The notes: a model not told the origin generated them from the sequence alone. Positions 35,009-44,434 are shown, numbered from the stretch's first letter. The stretch: 64,000 nt of DNA from Flexilinea sp. (GCA_026645735.1 JAPKMT010000008.1:16858-80857); one strand, 5' to 3'. Numbers and translations are program-made.

Positions 35009-35472
35009 TTGAACGGAAATATTCCCTTGAATCTGAAACGAATATTGGATCTTCAATTGCGGCAATCACACAGAGAGCATTGGATCTTGCGACTGCTATC
35101 ACCAGTCCTCGAAATCCGATAATGGTTCAGGAGATTACAAGTTTCAATCAATGAAGAATAAAAACCCACGCTAACAATATGTTGTTGATTCTAAAATATT
35201 GAAAAAAACAGAAGGCAGAAGCCGAATTTTGAGGAATTCTATACATAATCAATTCAATTTAGACCATGATTTTTTCCTTAATAAAGGTAAGATCAACTTC
35301 AAATCGCTTATAATTGACGAGATCATAAAGCAGAAGATACGTAATTTTCTTCAGTTAGTTTAGAGAAATAATTGAGATCATATCGGTTCTCCTAATAGAA
35401 ATCTTTGGTTGGAGAAAATTTCAGGGATTAAAAAATATTATTAAATAAATAACAAAGGAAAACATAGAAAAA
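35009..35472. other. Intergenic region upstream of the aldolase gene
   Basis: No confirmed gene. A frame at about 35020-35152 reads like the end of a protein (ITQRALDLATAITSPRNPIM) without a start, which may be a gene remnant. The rest is AT-rich leader of the aldolase gene, with no clear promoter. Confidence 0.4.
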
Positions 35473-36318
35473 ATGGCAATTGTAAGCGTTGGTGAAATAT
35501 TGAAAATTGCTGATGAAGCGAATACATCGGTAATCGGATTTAACTGTATAGATTACAACATGGTTGCATCTGTCTGTCAGGCAGCAGAAATCACGAAAAT
35601 TCCGGTACTGGTGATGCTCTACCCGGAACACTGTTTGAAAAATAAGACCACAGATCTGGCATCATTTGCAGGAATGTTCAATGAATTGGCTGAAAAATGC
35701 AGTACACCTATCGCGCTTCACCTGGATCATTGCAGCGACATCAGCTACCTGATTCAGGCAATTAAAGCAGGATTTACATCGGTGATGTATGATGGATCCA
35801 ATCTCCCATTGGATCAAAACATTGAAAATACAAAATACGTTGTGAGCGTTGCCAAGGAATTCGGGGTTGATGTTGAAGCAGAATTAGGCCATGTTGGTTT
35901 TGCCGCCAATTCCGAACAGGAAGAATTGGATCTCTACACGCGCCCTGAATCAGCAAAAGAATTCTGTGATAAAACTGGGATTACTTCCCTTGCCATCGCC
36001 ATTGGAAGCGCTCATGGTGTATATAAACAAACACCCAAGCTGGATTTGGAACGTCTGGAACAAATCAATAAAGCAGTTGACACCTTTTTGGTCCTGCATG
36101 GTGGCAGCGGTATCCCTGCAGATCAATTGGAAATCGCATTTCGAAAAGGTATCAACAAATTCAATGTCGGGACAGAATTTTTTCAGTTGTATTATGATAC
36201 TGTCAGAGAATTTTGTCAGATCCAGGGTGACAATGGAAGTATCATCGACCTGCCAATCATTGTTCAGGAAAAATTAACTGCTTACCTTGTTGAGAAAATG
36301 CAATTATCAAAATTCTAA
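35473..36318 (+). CDS. Class II ketose-bisphosphate aldolase (Fba/GatY/KbaY family)
   Basis: A 281-residue zinc-dependent aldolase, cleaving a ketose 1,6-bisphosphate into dihydroxyacetone phosphate and an aldehyde. Visible motifs: NTSVIGFNCIDYN at the start, zinc ligands His in ALHLDHCSD, Glu in DVEAELGHVGF and His in IGSAHGVYK and VLHGGSGIP, plus the phosphate loop FNVGTEFF. KbaY/GatY-type length. AAAGGAA lies 13 bases before the ATG. It may act with the dihydroxyacetone-kinase-like operon 5 kb downstream, but lies on the other strand, so the link is only suggested. A terminator follows. Confidence 0.9.
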   Translation: MAIVSVGEILKIADEANTSVIGFNCIDYNMVASVCQAAEITKIPVLVMLYPEHCLKNKTTDLASFAGMFNELAEKCSTPIALHLDHCSDISYLIQAIKAGFTSVMYDGSNLPLDQNIENTKYVVSVAKEFGVDVEAELGHVGFAANSEQEELDLYTRPESAKEFCDKTGITSLAIAIGSAHGVYKQTPKLDLERLEQINKAVDTFLVLHGGSGIPADQLEIAFRKGINKFNVGTEFFQLYYDTVREFCQIQGDNGSIIDLPIIVQEKLTAYLVEKMQLSKF

Positions 36319-36444
36319 ACTGCAGCCATCCTTGAGGGGATATTTATCCAACAGGTTATGCTTTTTCAGTATTTTTCATCCAAGCTTTTTTTGACGATCG
36401 GGAATAAAGAAGCATCATTGAGAATTTTATAATAATTTACATTT

Positions 36445-36485
36445 GGGACAGAATCGGAATATACATGAGAATCTGTCCCTTTTTT
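36445..36485 (+). terminator. Rho-independent terminator of the aldolase gene
   Basis: GGGACAGA (36445-36452) and TCTGTCCC (36472-36479) with a 19-base loop, followed by six T. About 130 bp after the aldolase stop. Confidence 0.78.
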
Positions 36486-36600
36486 AAATGCAATAACTGT
36501 AATTTAAATCTAATCGTCAAATCGGTAATTAATTCAAAAAAAATGGAGTGAAGATTTTGCTTCCTGATCGAAAAGACGCTCCAATTTCAGATTGCTGTGA

Positions 36601-36930
36601 TTAATCGATAATGAACAATTTTGCACCGGTCGTGGTAAATGAGCGATGTGGCGCTGTGTCATCCGCAACTTGATAACTCATTCCGGGTTTTAATAGGAAC
36701 ATACTGCCGTCCGATAATTCCGTATGAAGTTCACCTTCGAGGCACAGCAGAATATGGCCTTTATTGCACCAATGATCCGCCAGATAACCGGGAGTATATT
36801 CAACCATTCTGACGCGCACATTGTCAAATTGCTGCGTTCGCCAAAATGCTGTTCCGGTTTCGCCCTGATGTTCTGTCGGCTCAATTTCCGCCCAATTGGT
36901 TACTCCAAAAGGAATATTCTTCATTTCCAT
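36601..36930 (-). CDS. DHCW-motif cupin protein
   Basis: A 109-residue single-domain cupin; I start at ATG 36930, six bases after GGAG. The beta-barrel carries DHWCNKGHILLCLEGELHTE, cut as DHWCNKGH and LCLEGELHTE, with metal-binding His residues, and PGMSYQVADDTAPHRS. The DHWC phrase defines a small family of cupins of unknown function. A cytoplasmic metal-binding or sugar-binding protein is likely. It stands alone between the aldolase and the GGDEF-EAL gene. Confidence 0.85.
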   Translation of the reverse strand: MEMKNIPFGVTNWAEIEPTEHQGETGTAFWRTQQFDNVRVRMVEYTPGYLADHWCNKGHILLCLEGELHTELSDGSMFLLKPGMSYQVADDTAPHRSFTTTGAKLFIID

Positions 36931-36990
36931 ATTGCGCTCCAATCATTTTTTAACATTTTTCTATATCCGTTCATTTTTTTGATCAACTTG

Positions 36991-37040
36991 TAAGTTTTCT
37001 TGATTGATTCGAAAGGCAAGTTTTTTATTTCATATGGCTG
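36991..37040. repeat. Fragment (long arm) of the palindromic element
   Basis: Text AAGTTTTCTTGATTGATTCG, then AAAGGCAAG and CATATGGCTG, matches the long arm and right end of copies such as 24178-24224. The hairpin and left end are absent. Confidence 0.5.
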
Positions 37041-37142
37041 CTCTTGTGCATGTCTGATTTTACAATCCAAAATTGTACCTCTTTTGAGTTCATGACATAC
37101 GAGGTACGCATATGGTCAATCGAAATCGTTCCATCGCCATCA

Positions 37143-38627
37143 TCAATTTTTTTGCGTTTGAATGAGTTTTACAGCTTCCAGCGGATCTAACGCTTCATAA
37201 AAATAAAATCCCTGCACAAAATCACAACCCAGTGTCTTTAATTTCTCAAGCTGAATAATCGTTTCAACACCCTCTGCAATCACATTCATCCCCAGATTTT
37301 GAGCTAACGCAAGTATCGTTTGAACAATTTCTGCTCCGCCATTATTTTCTCGAATTTGATTAATGAATGAACGATCAATTTTCAATGTATCCACTGGCAA
37401 TGTACTGAGATATCCCAAGGATGAATAACCGGTTCCAAAATCATCAATTTCAACCTGAATTCCGATCTGACGTAATCTTTCAAGTGTTTCGGAGACTGCT
37501 TCCCGGTTTTCAATGATCAGACTTTCCGTGATTTCCAGTTTTAACTGAGACGAGTCTAAATGATACTTCGTAATTGCTGACGTTACTTTGTCAATCAAAT
37601 CTCTTTCAGAAAACTGTTTGGGAGACAAATTTACATTAACAGACAGATGAGACTGATTCGGATTGAGTGTGATCCAATCATGCAGCTGTTTACAGGCCAC
37701 TTCAATAACCCAATAGCCAATTGGGATAATTAATCCGGTTTCCTCTGCTATTGAGATGAAATCTTCCGGAAGCAATAATCCTTTTTCTGGATGATTCCAG
37801 CGAAGCAAGGCTTCAAAGCCGATGACTTGATTCGTTGTCAATTGCATAATCGGCTGATAATAAACAACAAAATCTCCATTTTCTAAAGAATTCCGCATCG
37901 CTGATTCAAGCTGTGAACGAGAAACCACATGGTCGAGCATGGAGGAATTGAAGATTTCGTAACGGCCTCTTCCTCTTTTTTTAGCCTGATACATAGCGAT
38001 GTCAGCGTCTCTGAGAATGTCTTCTGCATTGTCATAGCTTTCTGATCCCAACACAATTCCAAGACTGATGGATACAAAAACCTTATGATTTTCCAGAGTT
38101 ACCGGAGAAGCCATTTCATGAAGAATTCTATCGGCTACTTTAATATAGTACACAGGATCGTCAGATTCTTCTAAAAGAATGACAAACTCATCACCGCCTA
38201 AGCGCGCAACGGTATCTTCTCTTCGAATACACGAACTAATGCGCAGTGCAGATTCAATGAGCAGTAAATCGCCCGTATCATGTCCCAGGCTGTCATTAAC
38301 CACTTTAAATCGATCCAGATCCAGAAAAAATACCGCAAAAGAATAGTTTTTCCGCCGCTTCGCTCTTTCCAGTGCGTGGTTGAGGCGATCGATAAACAAT
38401 CGACGATTCGGAAGATTTGTCAGAGGGTCGTGTAATGCAGAATAGGATAGCTGCTCCTCAGCTTTACGTCGTTCATTCAATTCAATTTCCAGTAAAGCAT
38501 TTGTATGCTTAAGTTCTGCGGTTCGTTCAATGACCTGTTGTTCCAGGGTTGTATTCAAGATTTGAAGATGATCGATTGTGTCATTAATGTAGATATTTAA
38601 TTTTCCGAACTCGTCCGGCAGCGACAC
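37143..38627 (-). CDS. GGDEF-EAL protein, C-terminal part of a split gene
   Basis: A 494-residue fragment starting at GTG 38627. It begins with the last half of a HAMP domain (VSLPDEFGKLNIYINDTIDHL), then a coiled coil, a GGDEF diguanylate cyclase domain (about 65-230; intact RLGGDEF) and an EAL phosphodiesterase domain (about 245-490; [23 protein letters not shown] intact). It is in the same frame as the membrane protein at 38637-39515, separated by one TAA, so the two are probably one sensor gene interrupted by a stop codon. It may still be translated by re-initiation at GTG 38627 as a soluble enzyme. Confidence 0.85.
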   Translation of the reverse strand: MSLPDEFGKLNIYINDTIDHLQILNTTLEQQVIERTAELKHTNALLEIELNERRKAEEQLSYSALHDPLTNLPNRRLFIDRLNHALERAKRRKNYSFAVFFLDLDRFKVVNDSLGHDTGDLLLIESALRISSCIRREDTVARLGGDEFVILLEESDDPVYYIKVADRILHEMASPVTLENHKVFVSISLGIVLGSESYDNAEDILRDADIAMYQAKKRGRGRYEIFNSSMLDHVVSRSQLESAMRNSLENGDFVVYYQPIMQLTTNQVIGFEALLRWNHPEKGLLLPEDFISIAEETGLIIPIGYWVIEVACKQLHDWITLNPNQSHLSVNVNLSPKQFSERDLIDKVTSAITKYHLDSSQLKLEITESLIIENREAVSETLERLRQIGIQVEIDDFGTGYSSLGYLSTLPVDTLKIDRSFINQIRENNGGAEIVQTILALAQNLGMNVIAEGVETIIQLEKLKTLGCDFVQGFYFYEALDPLEAVKLIQTQKN

Positions 38628-38636
38628 ATCAATTCT

Positions 38637-39515
38637 TTAGCTGAGATCACCTTCTTCAATCTTTTTAAACAATCGGATCATTTTGTTAAATGGACGGGAA
38701 AAGTAGGTAACGATACAGGCAGAGAGAAATATCCCCACGAATACTCCGCCGAAACCTGCCCGTAATAATACCCATATGGTGTCTGAAAGCAGATTGGGAG
38801 ATTTCGAATTCGACAAATAAATCACCTTCGCTTGCTCATAAGAGGCTGGTATGACGAGGATCAGACAAATTAAGACCAGCCCTATCAGTAAAAGTGATAG
38901 TTTTTTCCAAATGAACATTCCGTTAATTCCGTGAATCTGATCTTCAAAATGTCTTGGGATTATCGCTTTCAGAATCGGTTCAAATAATTGATCAATTGTC
39001 ATACTTTCTAGCAACAGTACGACCAAACCGGATGCAACACATGCCAGCCCCAAATGAATTAGTTGATCGATCCTGAGATCCAGTTGATAAAAGCCATAAA
39101 TCAAAACCGGAATTAAAACCAGTGTGATTAAACCAATGAATTCAAGAAAAATCAATTTCTTTGAGGCAGATGTTGCCTGTTTCCATCTCTTTTTTTCGAT
39201 TTCAGAATTATTTTCCGGGTACTTTGATTGTTTCATTTCTGACAAACCAACAATAACAGCTCGGTTGGAATAATAAAAGATAATCATCATGAAAATATTT
39301 CTTACCAACAAACCCACGAGACCAACAACAATCAGCCGGTTGTTTTGAAATTCAGTGAATTGCGCATTTGCATTCGCTGGCAACATTGTCAAAACGACGA
39401 ATAACGGTGTACTGATCAGTTGTACGAGAAAAATAACAAGGAAAGGATACAACCAACCTGTTATTTTGAGGATTTTTTCCAGAAAAGAAATGGTTTCAAA
39501 ATGATTTTTTGACAT
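38637..39515 (-). CDS. Membrane sensor part of the split HAMP-GGDEF-EAL gene
   Basis: A 292-residue protein with about six hydrophobic segments in an integral membrane sensor arrangement (e.g. FLVIFLVQLISTPLFVVLTM and GLVLICLILVIPASY) that ends inside a HAMP domain: FNKMIRLFKKIEEGDLS then TAA. HAMP domains normally continue GDLSxRIDVSLPDEFG, and exactly that follows in frame after the stop (AGA ATT GAT GTG TCG), where the next ORF starts. The ribosome site is a run of GGGGGG before ATG 39515. As it stands, it would give a truncated receptor. Confidence 0.8.
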   Translation of the reverse strand: MSKNHFETISFLEKILKITGWLYPFLVIFLVQLISTPLFVVLTMLPANANAQFTEFQNNRLIVVGLVGLLVRNIFMMIIFYYSNRAVIVGLSEMKQSKYPENNSEIEKKRWKQATSASKKLIFLEFIGLITLVLIPVLIYGFYQLDLRIDQLIHLGLACVASGLVVLLLESMTIDQLFEPILKAIIPRHFEDQIHGINGMFIWKKLSLLLIGLVLICLILVIPASYEQAKVIYLSNSKSPNLLSDTIWVLLRAGFGGVFVGIFLSACIVTYFSRPFNKMIRLFKKIEEGDLS

Positions 39516-40050
39516 TCCCCCCCCTTTTGTTTTCCTGTTTCATTCAGAATTATTATCCTTCGATCGGCTCATCGTACAACATAGCGTTTATGGAAATCGT
39601 GCAGAAAGTTGTGTATTATTCTATCATCAAGGGAATTAGTCATTTATCAGTATTTCGAAATATTAAAAGAATTCTTTATTGTTCTTATAGTTTTGCGCTT
39701 CGCGCAAAACTATAAGAACAACAGAATTTCTTTCTCTATTCGAAAAGCATTTCCATATTTCGAACAGCAGATGAAAGAAATTACACATCCAATTATGAAA
39801 ATTGAATTCAATTTTCGAAGGAATTGCTGGTCATTTATTTTACAACGTTTTTTTTAAAAATTTTCGATACTCAGGAAAAGAAACAAGACTGTGTTTTTTT
39901 CTACCGGTTCTAAAACGATTATTGAATATATTAATACCATCTTACTTATGGATAGAGATTCCTTTGTAAAGCTAAATCATATCCGGGAATACTTAATAAA
40001 TAATGAGAATTGCTTTCCTGCAACTCTCTTTAATCGATTTTTGTGTTTAG
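39516..40050. other. Intergenic region with repeat copy 9 and duplicated flank
   Basis: This 535-bp gap between two minus-strand genes contains copy 9 and a 50-bp flank (39770-39819) shared in inverted orientation with 49357-49407. An open frame at 39891-40130 lacks coding character and is ignored. Confidence 0.5.
39648..39769. repeat. Palindromic interspersed element, copy 9
   Basis: Short arm on the left. Left end CAGTATTTCGAAATATT (39648-39664), central hairpin 39675-39722 with variable block CTTATAG and TTC loop, right end CCATATTTCGAACAGCAG (39752-39769). The right end lacks the usual GCTG order, and an extra flank beyond it is duplicated at 49.4 kb. Confidence 0.85.
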
Positions 40051-41067
40051 TTACAGCTTTTTTGTACTGTGCCTTTCGATCAACTGTCCTGAAATTTGAA
40101 TATGCAAATTCGGACTGTCAGGATGAGTGATCCGTTTCAAGAGGACGTCCACTGCAATTTTCCCAATACTGGATCGAGAAATCCGCATCGTTGTCAAAGA
40201 CGGAGTATTAATGGCACTGAACGGGATATCATCCACACCAATGACCGAAATATCTTCCGGGATTCTACAGCCAAATTCCTGCAATGCCTTCATCGCACCA
40301 ATCGCCACTGTGTCATTGTCCGCAAAAAAAGCCGAAACAGATTGAACGACAGCCTGTACCTGATTTTCTCGTAAAAAAGCTTTCATATCGGAATAAGCAC
40401 CTTGCAGTGTCGGAGTGAGTGGAATTGTAATAGTTTGCCCAAGCTGCAGTTTTTCAAGTGCAGCTTCATATCCGATCTGTCGTTTTTCAAAATTTGAAAC
40501 ACGCACACTACTGTGCAAATAACCAATGTTCCGGTGACCAATCTGATATAAATATTGCACAGCATCATATGCGATGGATTCATTTGACATGACAACACTA
40601 TCCACTCGCTCATAACTCATCGGGTTGTCGATAACCATAATGGGAGCATGAATCTGGTATATCATCCGGATCAATTCCTCATTCATCTCGGATCCCAGTA
40701 ATATCACGCCGTCAGAAGGTTTTGCAGCCACCATTTGGAATGTTTCGACTGCAGTATCCCGGTTGCACCCGATCATAATCAGATCATATGAATACCTTCG
40801 ACATTCAATTTCAATTTGGTCGATAATGGATGCAATGAAACCTTGATTTTCTTCAACGACCATCCCATGGGCTGCATATTTTACAAATTGGATACTTCCG
40901 CGCAAGGTTTTTTTTCGGAGTTGCGGAAGAGCATACTGGTGCTCTTCCGCAACTTTTCGAATTTTTCTGCGGGTTTCCTCACTGACACCTTCTTTATTAT
41001 TAAGCGCCAATGATACTGTGGCAGGTGAAACTCCAATCAGTGCTGCAATTTCTTTGACTGTAATCAA
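40051..41067 (-). CDS. LacI-family regulator of the sugar-kinase operon
   Basis: A 338-residue LacI regulator starting at TTG 41067, 2 bp after the DhaL stop. Helix-turn-helix ITVKEIAALIGVSPATVSLA (residues 2-21), hinge and Rossmann-type effector domains (GVILLGSEMN, IMVIDNPMSYERVD, RNIGYLHSSV, AFFADNDTVAIGAM, ISVIGVDDIP). It is the last gene of the minus-strand operon running from 48162, so it likely controls that operon and itself, perhaps through the dyad near 48442-48462. Effector unknown. Confidence 0.9.
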   Translation of the reverse strand: MITVKEIAALIGVSPATVSLALNNKEGVSEETRRKIRKVAEEHQYALPQLRKKTLRGSIQFVKYAAHGMVVEENQGFIASIIDQIEIECRRYSYDLIMIGCNRDTAVETFQMVAAKPSDGVILLGSEMNEELIRMIYQIHAPIMVIDNPMSYERVDSVVMSNESIAYDAVQYLYQIGHRNIGYLHSSVRVSNFEKRQIGYEAALEKLQLGQTITIPLTPTLQGAYSDMKAFLRENQVQAVVQSVSAFFADNDTVAIGAMKALQEFGCRIPEDISVIGVDDIPFSAINTPSLTTMRISRSSIGKIAVDVLLKRITHPDSPNLHIQISGQLIERHSTKKL

Positions 41068-41069
41068 AT

Positions 41070-41708
41070 TTATTCTGCTTTCTCAGATAAAAATTTAACG
41101 AAACCTTTCATCAATAAATCGGCAACTGCAGCTCCTGGATCCAATAAATCACGTGATTGTTCACCGCGACCGGCAGCCCTGCCAAATTGAGCGAGCATTC
41201 CTTTTGTGTTGAGAAAACCTTGATGAGCAGCCTGTGAAGCATGTTCTGCAGCTTCTTTTAAGGATGTATTCCCTGTTGCGTCACTCCGCAATGATTCCAC
41301 TGCTCCGAAGAGTCCATCCAGGAATGTTTTGTCACCGACCTGGGCTTTTCCACGACTCTGAACGCCGTCAAAATATGCCTGAAAAAAAGCGACTATTCCA
41401 TCCATGTCCAGGTCAGTGCTGCCTTTCAGCGTTTTGCCGACAGCCATCAGACCGGATGCCATCAGTGTACCCATTGTCGAAGGAACAGCCGTGGACATTG
41501 CTTTTCCTGCGTTATATGCCAGCTTTCCGATGTCCGTTTCATCCAAATCGGCAATGGCATTGCTTGCAGCAGTAAAACCGTCACCCATCGTTAATCCCAG
41601 ATCACTGTCTCCAACGTGGCTGTCTAATTCAATCAAATAATCCCGGTTTTGAACCATGATCTCTGCCCAGTAATGCATCAGTTTTTTTATATCACTCGCA
41701 TTCAGCAT
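41070..41708 (-). CDS. dhaL: Dihydroxyacetone kinase ADP-binding subunit DhaL
   Basis: I start at ATG 41708 (MLNASDIKKL), eight bases after AAGGA; an ATG three codons earlier is within the ribosome site. About 212 residues. The metal/nucleotide motif is ELDSHVGDSDLGLTMGDGF, in which the Asp triad that holds Mg-ADP is preserved (canonical GDGDHG reads GDSDLG). Further conserved segments are AMSTAVPSTMGTLMASGLM and DPGAAVADLLMKG. DhaL partners with DhaK. No DhaM phosphodonor is in the window, so ATP or a distant phosphotransfer system would be needed. Confidence 0.88.
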   Translation of the reverse strand: MLNASDIKKLMHYWAEIMVQNRDYLIELDSHVGDSDLGLTMGDGFTAASNAIADLDETDIGKLAYNAGKAMSTAVPSTMGTLMASGLMAVGKTLKGSTDLDMDGIVAFFQAYFDGVQSRGKAQVGDKTFLDGLFGAVESLRSDATGNTSLKEAAEHASQAAHQGFLNTKGMLAQFGRAAGRGEQSRDLLDPGAAVADLLMKGFVKFLSEKAE

Positions 41709-41725
41709 GCTGTCCATCCTTCAAA

Positions 41726-42742
41726 TTAATACTTAAATTGTTTAAAGAAAGGTGTATCAGCAGGAAAACGTAATAACTCTTTCAATTCCTCATCCACCTT
41801 CAACAGAGAAATGGATGCACCTGCCATTTCCATCGATGTTGCATATTCGCCAATGTATGTATGGAAAATCTTTATACCTTTTTCTGAAAGGACCTGTTGG
41901 ATTCTGCGGAACATAACATATTGTTCTTCCAGAGGTGTTGCTCCCAATCCATTGACAAGAATCGCAACTTCATCCTCTTTTTGATAAGGGAGATCGTCGA
42001 TGATCTTATTTAACATTTCATCCACAATTGCATCAGCCGGGATTAGTTTTCCACGTCGTATACCCGGTTCCCCATGAATTCCCATTCCGATTTCCATTTC
42101 ATCATCAGCGAGTTCAAAACTCGGATGACCAACACGTGGAACCGTGCATGGGGTTAATGCCACGCCCATCGTCCGTACATTTTCACAAACTTTTTCTGCA
42201 ACGCGTTTCACTTCTTCCAATGGCAGCATCTTTGCAGCAGCCGCTCCGGCGCATTTGTAAACGAAGAAAATTCCGGCAACACCACGCCGTGTATTTTTCA
42301 CACCTGGTTTTACAGGAGCACCGGAAGCAACATCTTCACCGGCAACGACAGACTCAACATGAATATTTTCTTCAAAATCAGCCATTTCCGCTGCCATATC
42401 AAAGTTTAGAATATCGCCGCCATAGTTGCCATAAATATAAAGGACTCCGGCTCCGGAATCAATTTCTTTGGTCACAGCGAGCATTTGTTCAGCGCTGGGA
42501 GACTGGAAAACATCTCCAATCGAACAACCATCCAACATGCCTTCGCCAACATAGCCCAAAAAGAGCGGAAGATGTCCTGACCCGCCGCCGGTTGCAATAC
42601 CGACTTTGCCGGGAACTTTTTTTGACGATACCAGGCAGTGAAGATCATCACCCGTGAATTTCACCAAATCCGGATGGGCAGCATAAATTCCTTCAAGCAT
42701 CTCCGTAATAAATTTTTCAGGAGTATTGATAATTTTCTTCAT
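41726..42742 (-). CDS. dhaK: Dihydroxyacetone kinase-like subunit DhaK (variant active site)
   Basis: A 338-residue protein with the DhaK fold. The first substrate loop reads GGGSGHLPLFLGYVGEGMLD, whereas canonical DhaK has GGGSGHEP-AHAGYVG; the second conserved loop MGIHGEPGIRRGKL includes the His that binds the ketose covalently in DhaK. The LP-x-F-L variant is typical of a subfamily acting on other short ketoses such as erythrulose rather than dihydroxyacetone; that statement is from memory. AAGGATAG lies upstream of the ATG. Co-transcribed with DhaL, AllA-like protein and an RbsABC-type transporter. Confidence 0.85.
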   Translation of the reverse strand: MKKIINTPEKFITEMLEGIYAAHPDLVKFTGDDLHCLVSSKKVPGKVGIATGGGSGHLPLFLGYVGEGMLDGCSIGDVFQSPSAEQMLAVTKEIDSGAGVLYIYGNYGGDILNFDMAAEMADFEENIHVESVVAGEDVASGAPVKPGVKNTRRGVAGIFFVYKCAGAAAAKMLPLEEVKRVAEKVCENVRTMGVALTPCTVPRVGHPSFELADDEMEIGMGIHGEPGIRRGKLIPADAIVDEMLNKIIDDLPYQKEDEVAILVNGLGATPLEEQYVMFRRIQQVLSEKGIKIFHTYIGEYATSMEMAGASISLLKVDEELKELLRFPADTPFFKQFKY

Positions 42743-42771
42743 TTTTCTATCCTTGATGAGTAATATCTGAT

Positions 42772-43254
42772 TTACATTTCAATTTTGATGAAATCTACTT
42801 TGTCATAATCAACCACAATACAATCGTTCATGTAGGTCCGTTCCGGAAGACCAATCAGGATGTGCGCTTTTTCCTGATCAATCGGGAATGGTGCCAAATG
42901 CCAGACACCAGTTCGCAGAACGACCAGCATCCCCTTCGGAATAATAAATGCCTCCGTTAAATGCGGAACGGGCTTATTGGAAGCCGGTGCAACATGAATC
43001 AATATATCACAGTCAATTGGCAGAATCGCTTCCTGAGCATAATTATGATATTCAGATTTTTCCACGATGCATTCCGCAGTTTTCTCAACCACTAACGGTG
43101 AAAAACCGACTGGAATTCCACCAGAAACGGGCATCAATGCCTTATCCGGGAAAAAGCTACCGAGAGAAAATCCGGTTGGATTCAAAAAATCAAAGAACTG
43201 ACCGTATGGTGAAAATGCATCTTTCGATAATTTTTGTGCTGTTATTGTCTTCAT
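42772..43254 (-). CDS. Ureidoglycolate-lyase-like (AllA-type) cupin protein
   Basis: I start at ATG 43254 (MKTITAQKLS), four bases after AGGAGG, giving 160 residues. The pattern is that of AllA-family cupins: FSPYGQFFDFLNP, then EYHNYAQEAILPID with the barrel's conserved polar residues, and FIIPKGMLVVLRTGVWHLAP, ending with a PERTYMNDC phrase. Ureidoglycolate lyase releases urea from ureidoglycolate, but related proteins occur in sugar operons with DhaK. Because its neighbours are sugar genes, the real role may be a sugar-acid or related step. Function uncertain. Confidence 0.72.
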   Translation of the reverse strand: MKTITAQKLSKDAFSPYGQFFDFLNPTGFSLGSFFPDKALMPVSGGIPVGFSPLVVEKTAECIVEKSEYHNYAQEAILPIDCDILIHVAPASNKPVPHLTEAFIIPKGMLVVLRTGVWHLAPFPIDQEKAHILIGLPERTYMNDCIVVDYDKVDFIKIEM

Positions 43255-43298
43255 GTATCCTCCTATTTCCAAATTAATATCCAATTTATTTTAACAAC

Positions 43299-43422
43299 CA
43301 GTAATTCGAAATATAGACTTGCTATTCGAAGAAAGAGGGAAAAACTTGTTGTTGTGATGTTTTTGAGCGAAATTCAAAAACATCACAACAACAAAGAATC
43401 CTCCCCATATTTCGAATTGTTG
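43299..43422. repeat. Palindromic interspersed element, copy 10 (inside operon)
   Basis: Long arm on the left. Left end CAGTAATTCGAAATATAG (43299-43316), central hairpin 43346-43394 (variable block GTGATGT, base of the loop diverged to GAGC-GAA-ATTC), right end CCATATTTCGAATTGTTG (43405-43422). It separates the transporter genes from the kinase genes of the same operon. Confidence 0.87.
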
Positions 43423-43449
43423 TTTAACAATACGATATTTTTCAAATCA

Positions 43450-44421
43450 TTAATCTCTACTTTGTCTGCGTTCGATCAAATAGGTTGCAGTCATGATCAG
43501 TAACAAAATCAGACCCCAGGCAAAGGTCTTTACAAAAGCATTTACACGTAAGATATTAAACGAACTTGAGACGAGCTGCAACAGAATAATGGACATCACC
43601 ACACCCTGCACCCTGCCGCGTCCTCCGTTGGGATTGACACCTCCCAAAACTGCAATTAACAATGTCAGCAGGGTATAGGATGTGCCGTAATCGGATTTTG
43701 CTGAATTGTAATGGGATGCCATTAAAATTCCAGCCAGACTGCCAAAAATTCCGGAGATCGCATACGTCAGCATGGTAATTTTCAGGTTATTGATTCCAGA
43801 AAATCTGGAAGCAATCGTGTTTGTCCCCATCAGATAAACACACTTGCCATAGACAGTTGCATAAAGAAGGTAGCATAAAACCAATGTGATCAAAACAAAG
43901 ACTAATGCACCGATTGGAATTCCAGCAAATGTGCCATTGGCAATATTACTGAATGACTCCGGCAGACCCGTAATAGCCGGACCTTTGGTTATCATGAGAG
44001 CAATCCCGGTGTATAACTGCAATCCACACAGTGTAACAAGCATTGCGGGAATTTCAAGGTATCCGATGATCCACCCATTGAACAAACCACACAGGCATCC
44101 AACCATCAAAGCAGCCAGAATTGCAGGAAAAATTGAAAAATCAGTACCGTTCAGATTTCGCATCACTACGGCAGCGACAATTCCTGATAAATTCGCAATT
44201 CCGACCAGAGACAGATCAATTCCGCCAGCAATCATAGCGATCATCATGCCAAAAGCGAGAATACCATATTCGGGAATCTGAATCAACATTCCCTGCAAAT
44301 TCGATTTTCCCAGAAATTTTGGATGGGATACTCCCATGATTATGGTGATTCCGATAGAGCATACCAGCAGCGCCAATGCAATCCGATCTGTTTTCTTAAA
44401 GATATTTATAAGTTTCTGCAT
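43450..44421 (-). CDS. Sugar ABC transporter permease (RbsC class)
   Basis: I start at ATG 44421 (MQKLINIFKKTDRIA), 13 bp after the upstream permease stop, which makes 323 residues. About nine membrane helices; the RbsC/BPD_transp_2 signature GGIDLSLVGIANLSGIVAAV (about residue 85) and AVLGGVNPNGGRGRVQGVV (near 265) are visible. Forms the membrane channel with the product of 44435-45436. The final helix ends KTFAWGLILLLIMTATYLIE. Confidence 0.9.
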   Translation of the reverse strand: MQKLINIFKKTDRIALALLVCSIGITIIMGVSHPKFLGKSNLQGMLIQIPEYGILAFGMMIAMIAGGIDLSLVGIANLSGIVAAVVMRNLNGTDFSIFPAILAALMVGCLCGLFNGWIIGYLEIPAMLVTLCGLQLYTGIALMITKGPAITGLPESFSNIANGTFAGIPIGALVFVLITLVLCYLLYATVYGKCVYLMGTNTIASRFSGINNLKITMLTYAISGIFGSLAGILMASHYNSAKSDYGTSYTLLTLLIAVLGGVNPNGGRGRVQGVVMSIILLQLVSSSFNILRVNAFVKTFAWGLILLLIMTATYLIERRQSRD

Positions 44422-44434
44422 CTTACTGCTTCCT

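Noticed and set aside
42028..42657. 209-codon plus-strand frame opposite DhaK
   Set aside because: Composition is dominated by His, Gln, Arg and Pro, a shadow of the DhaK gene.
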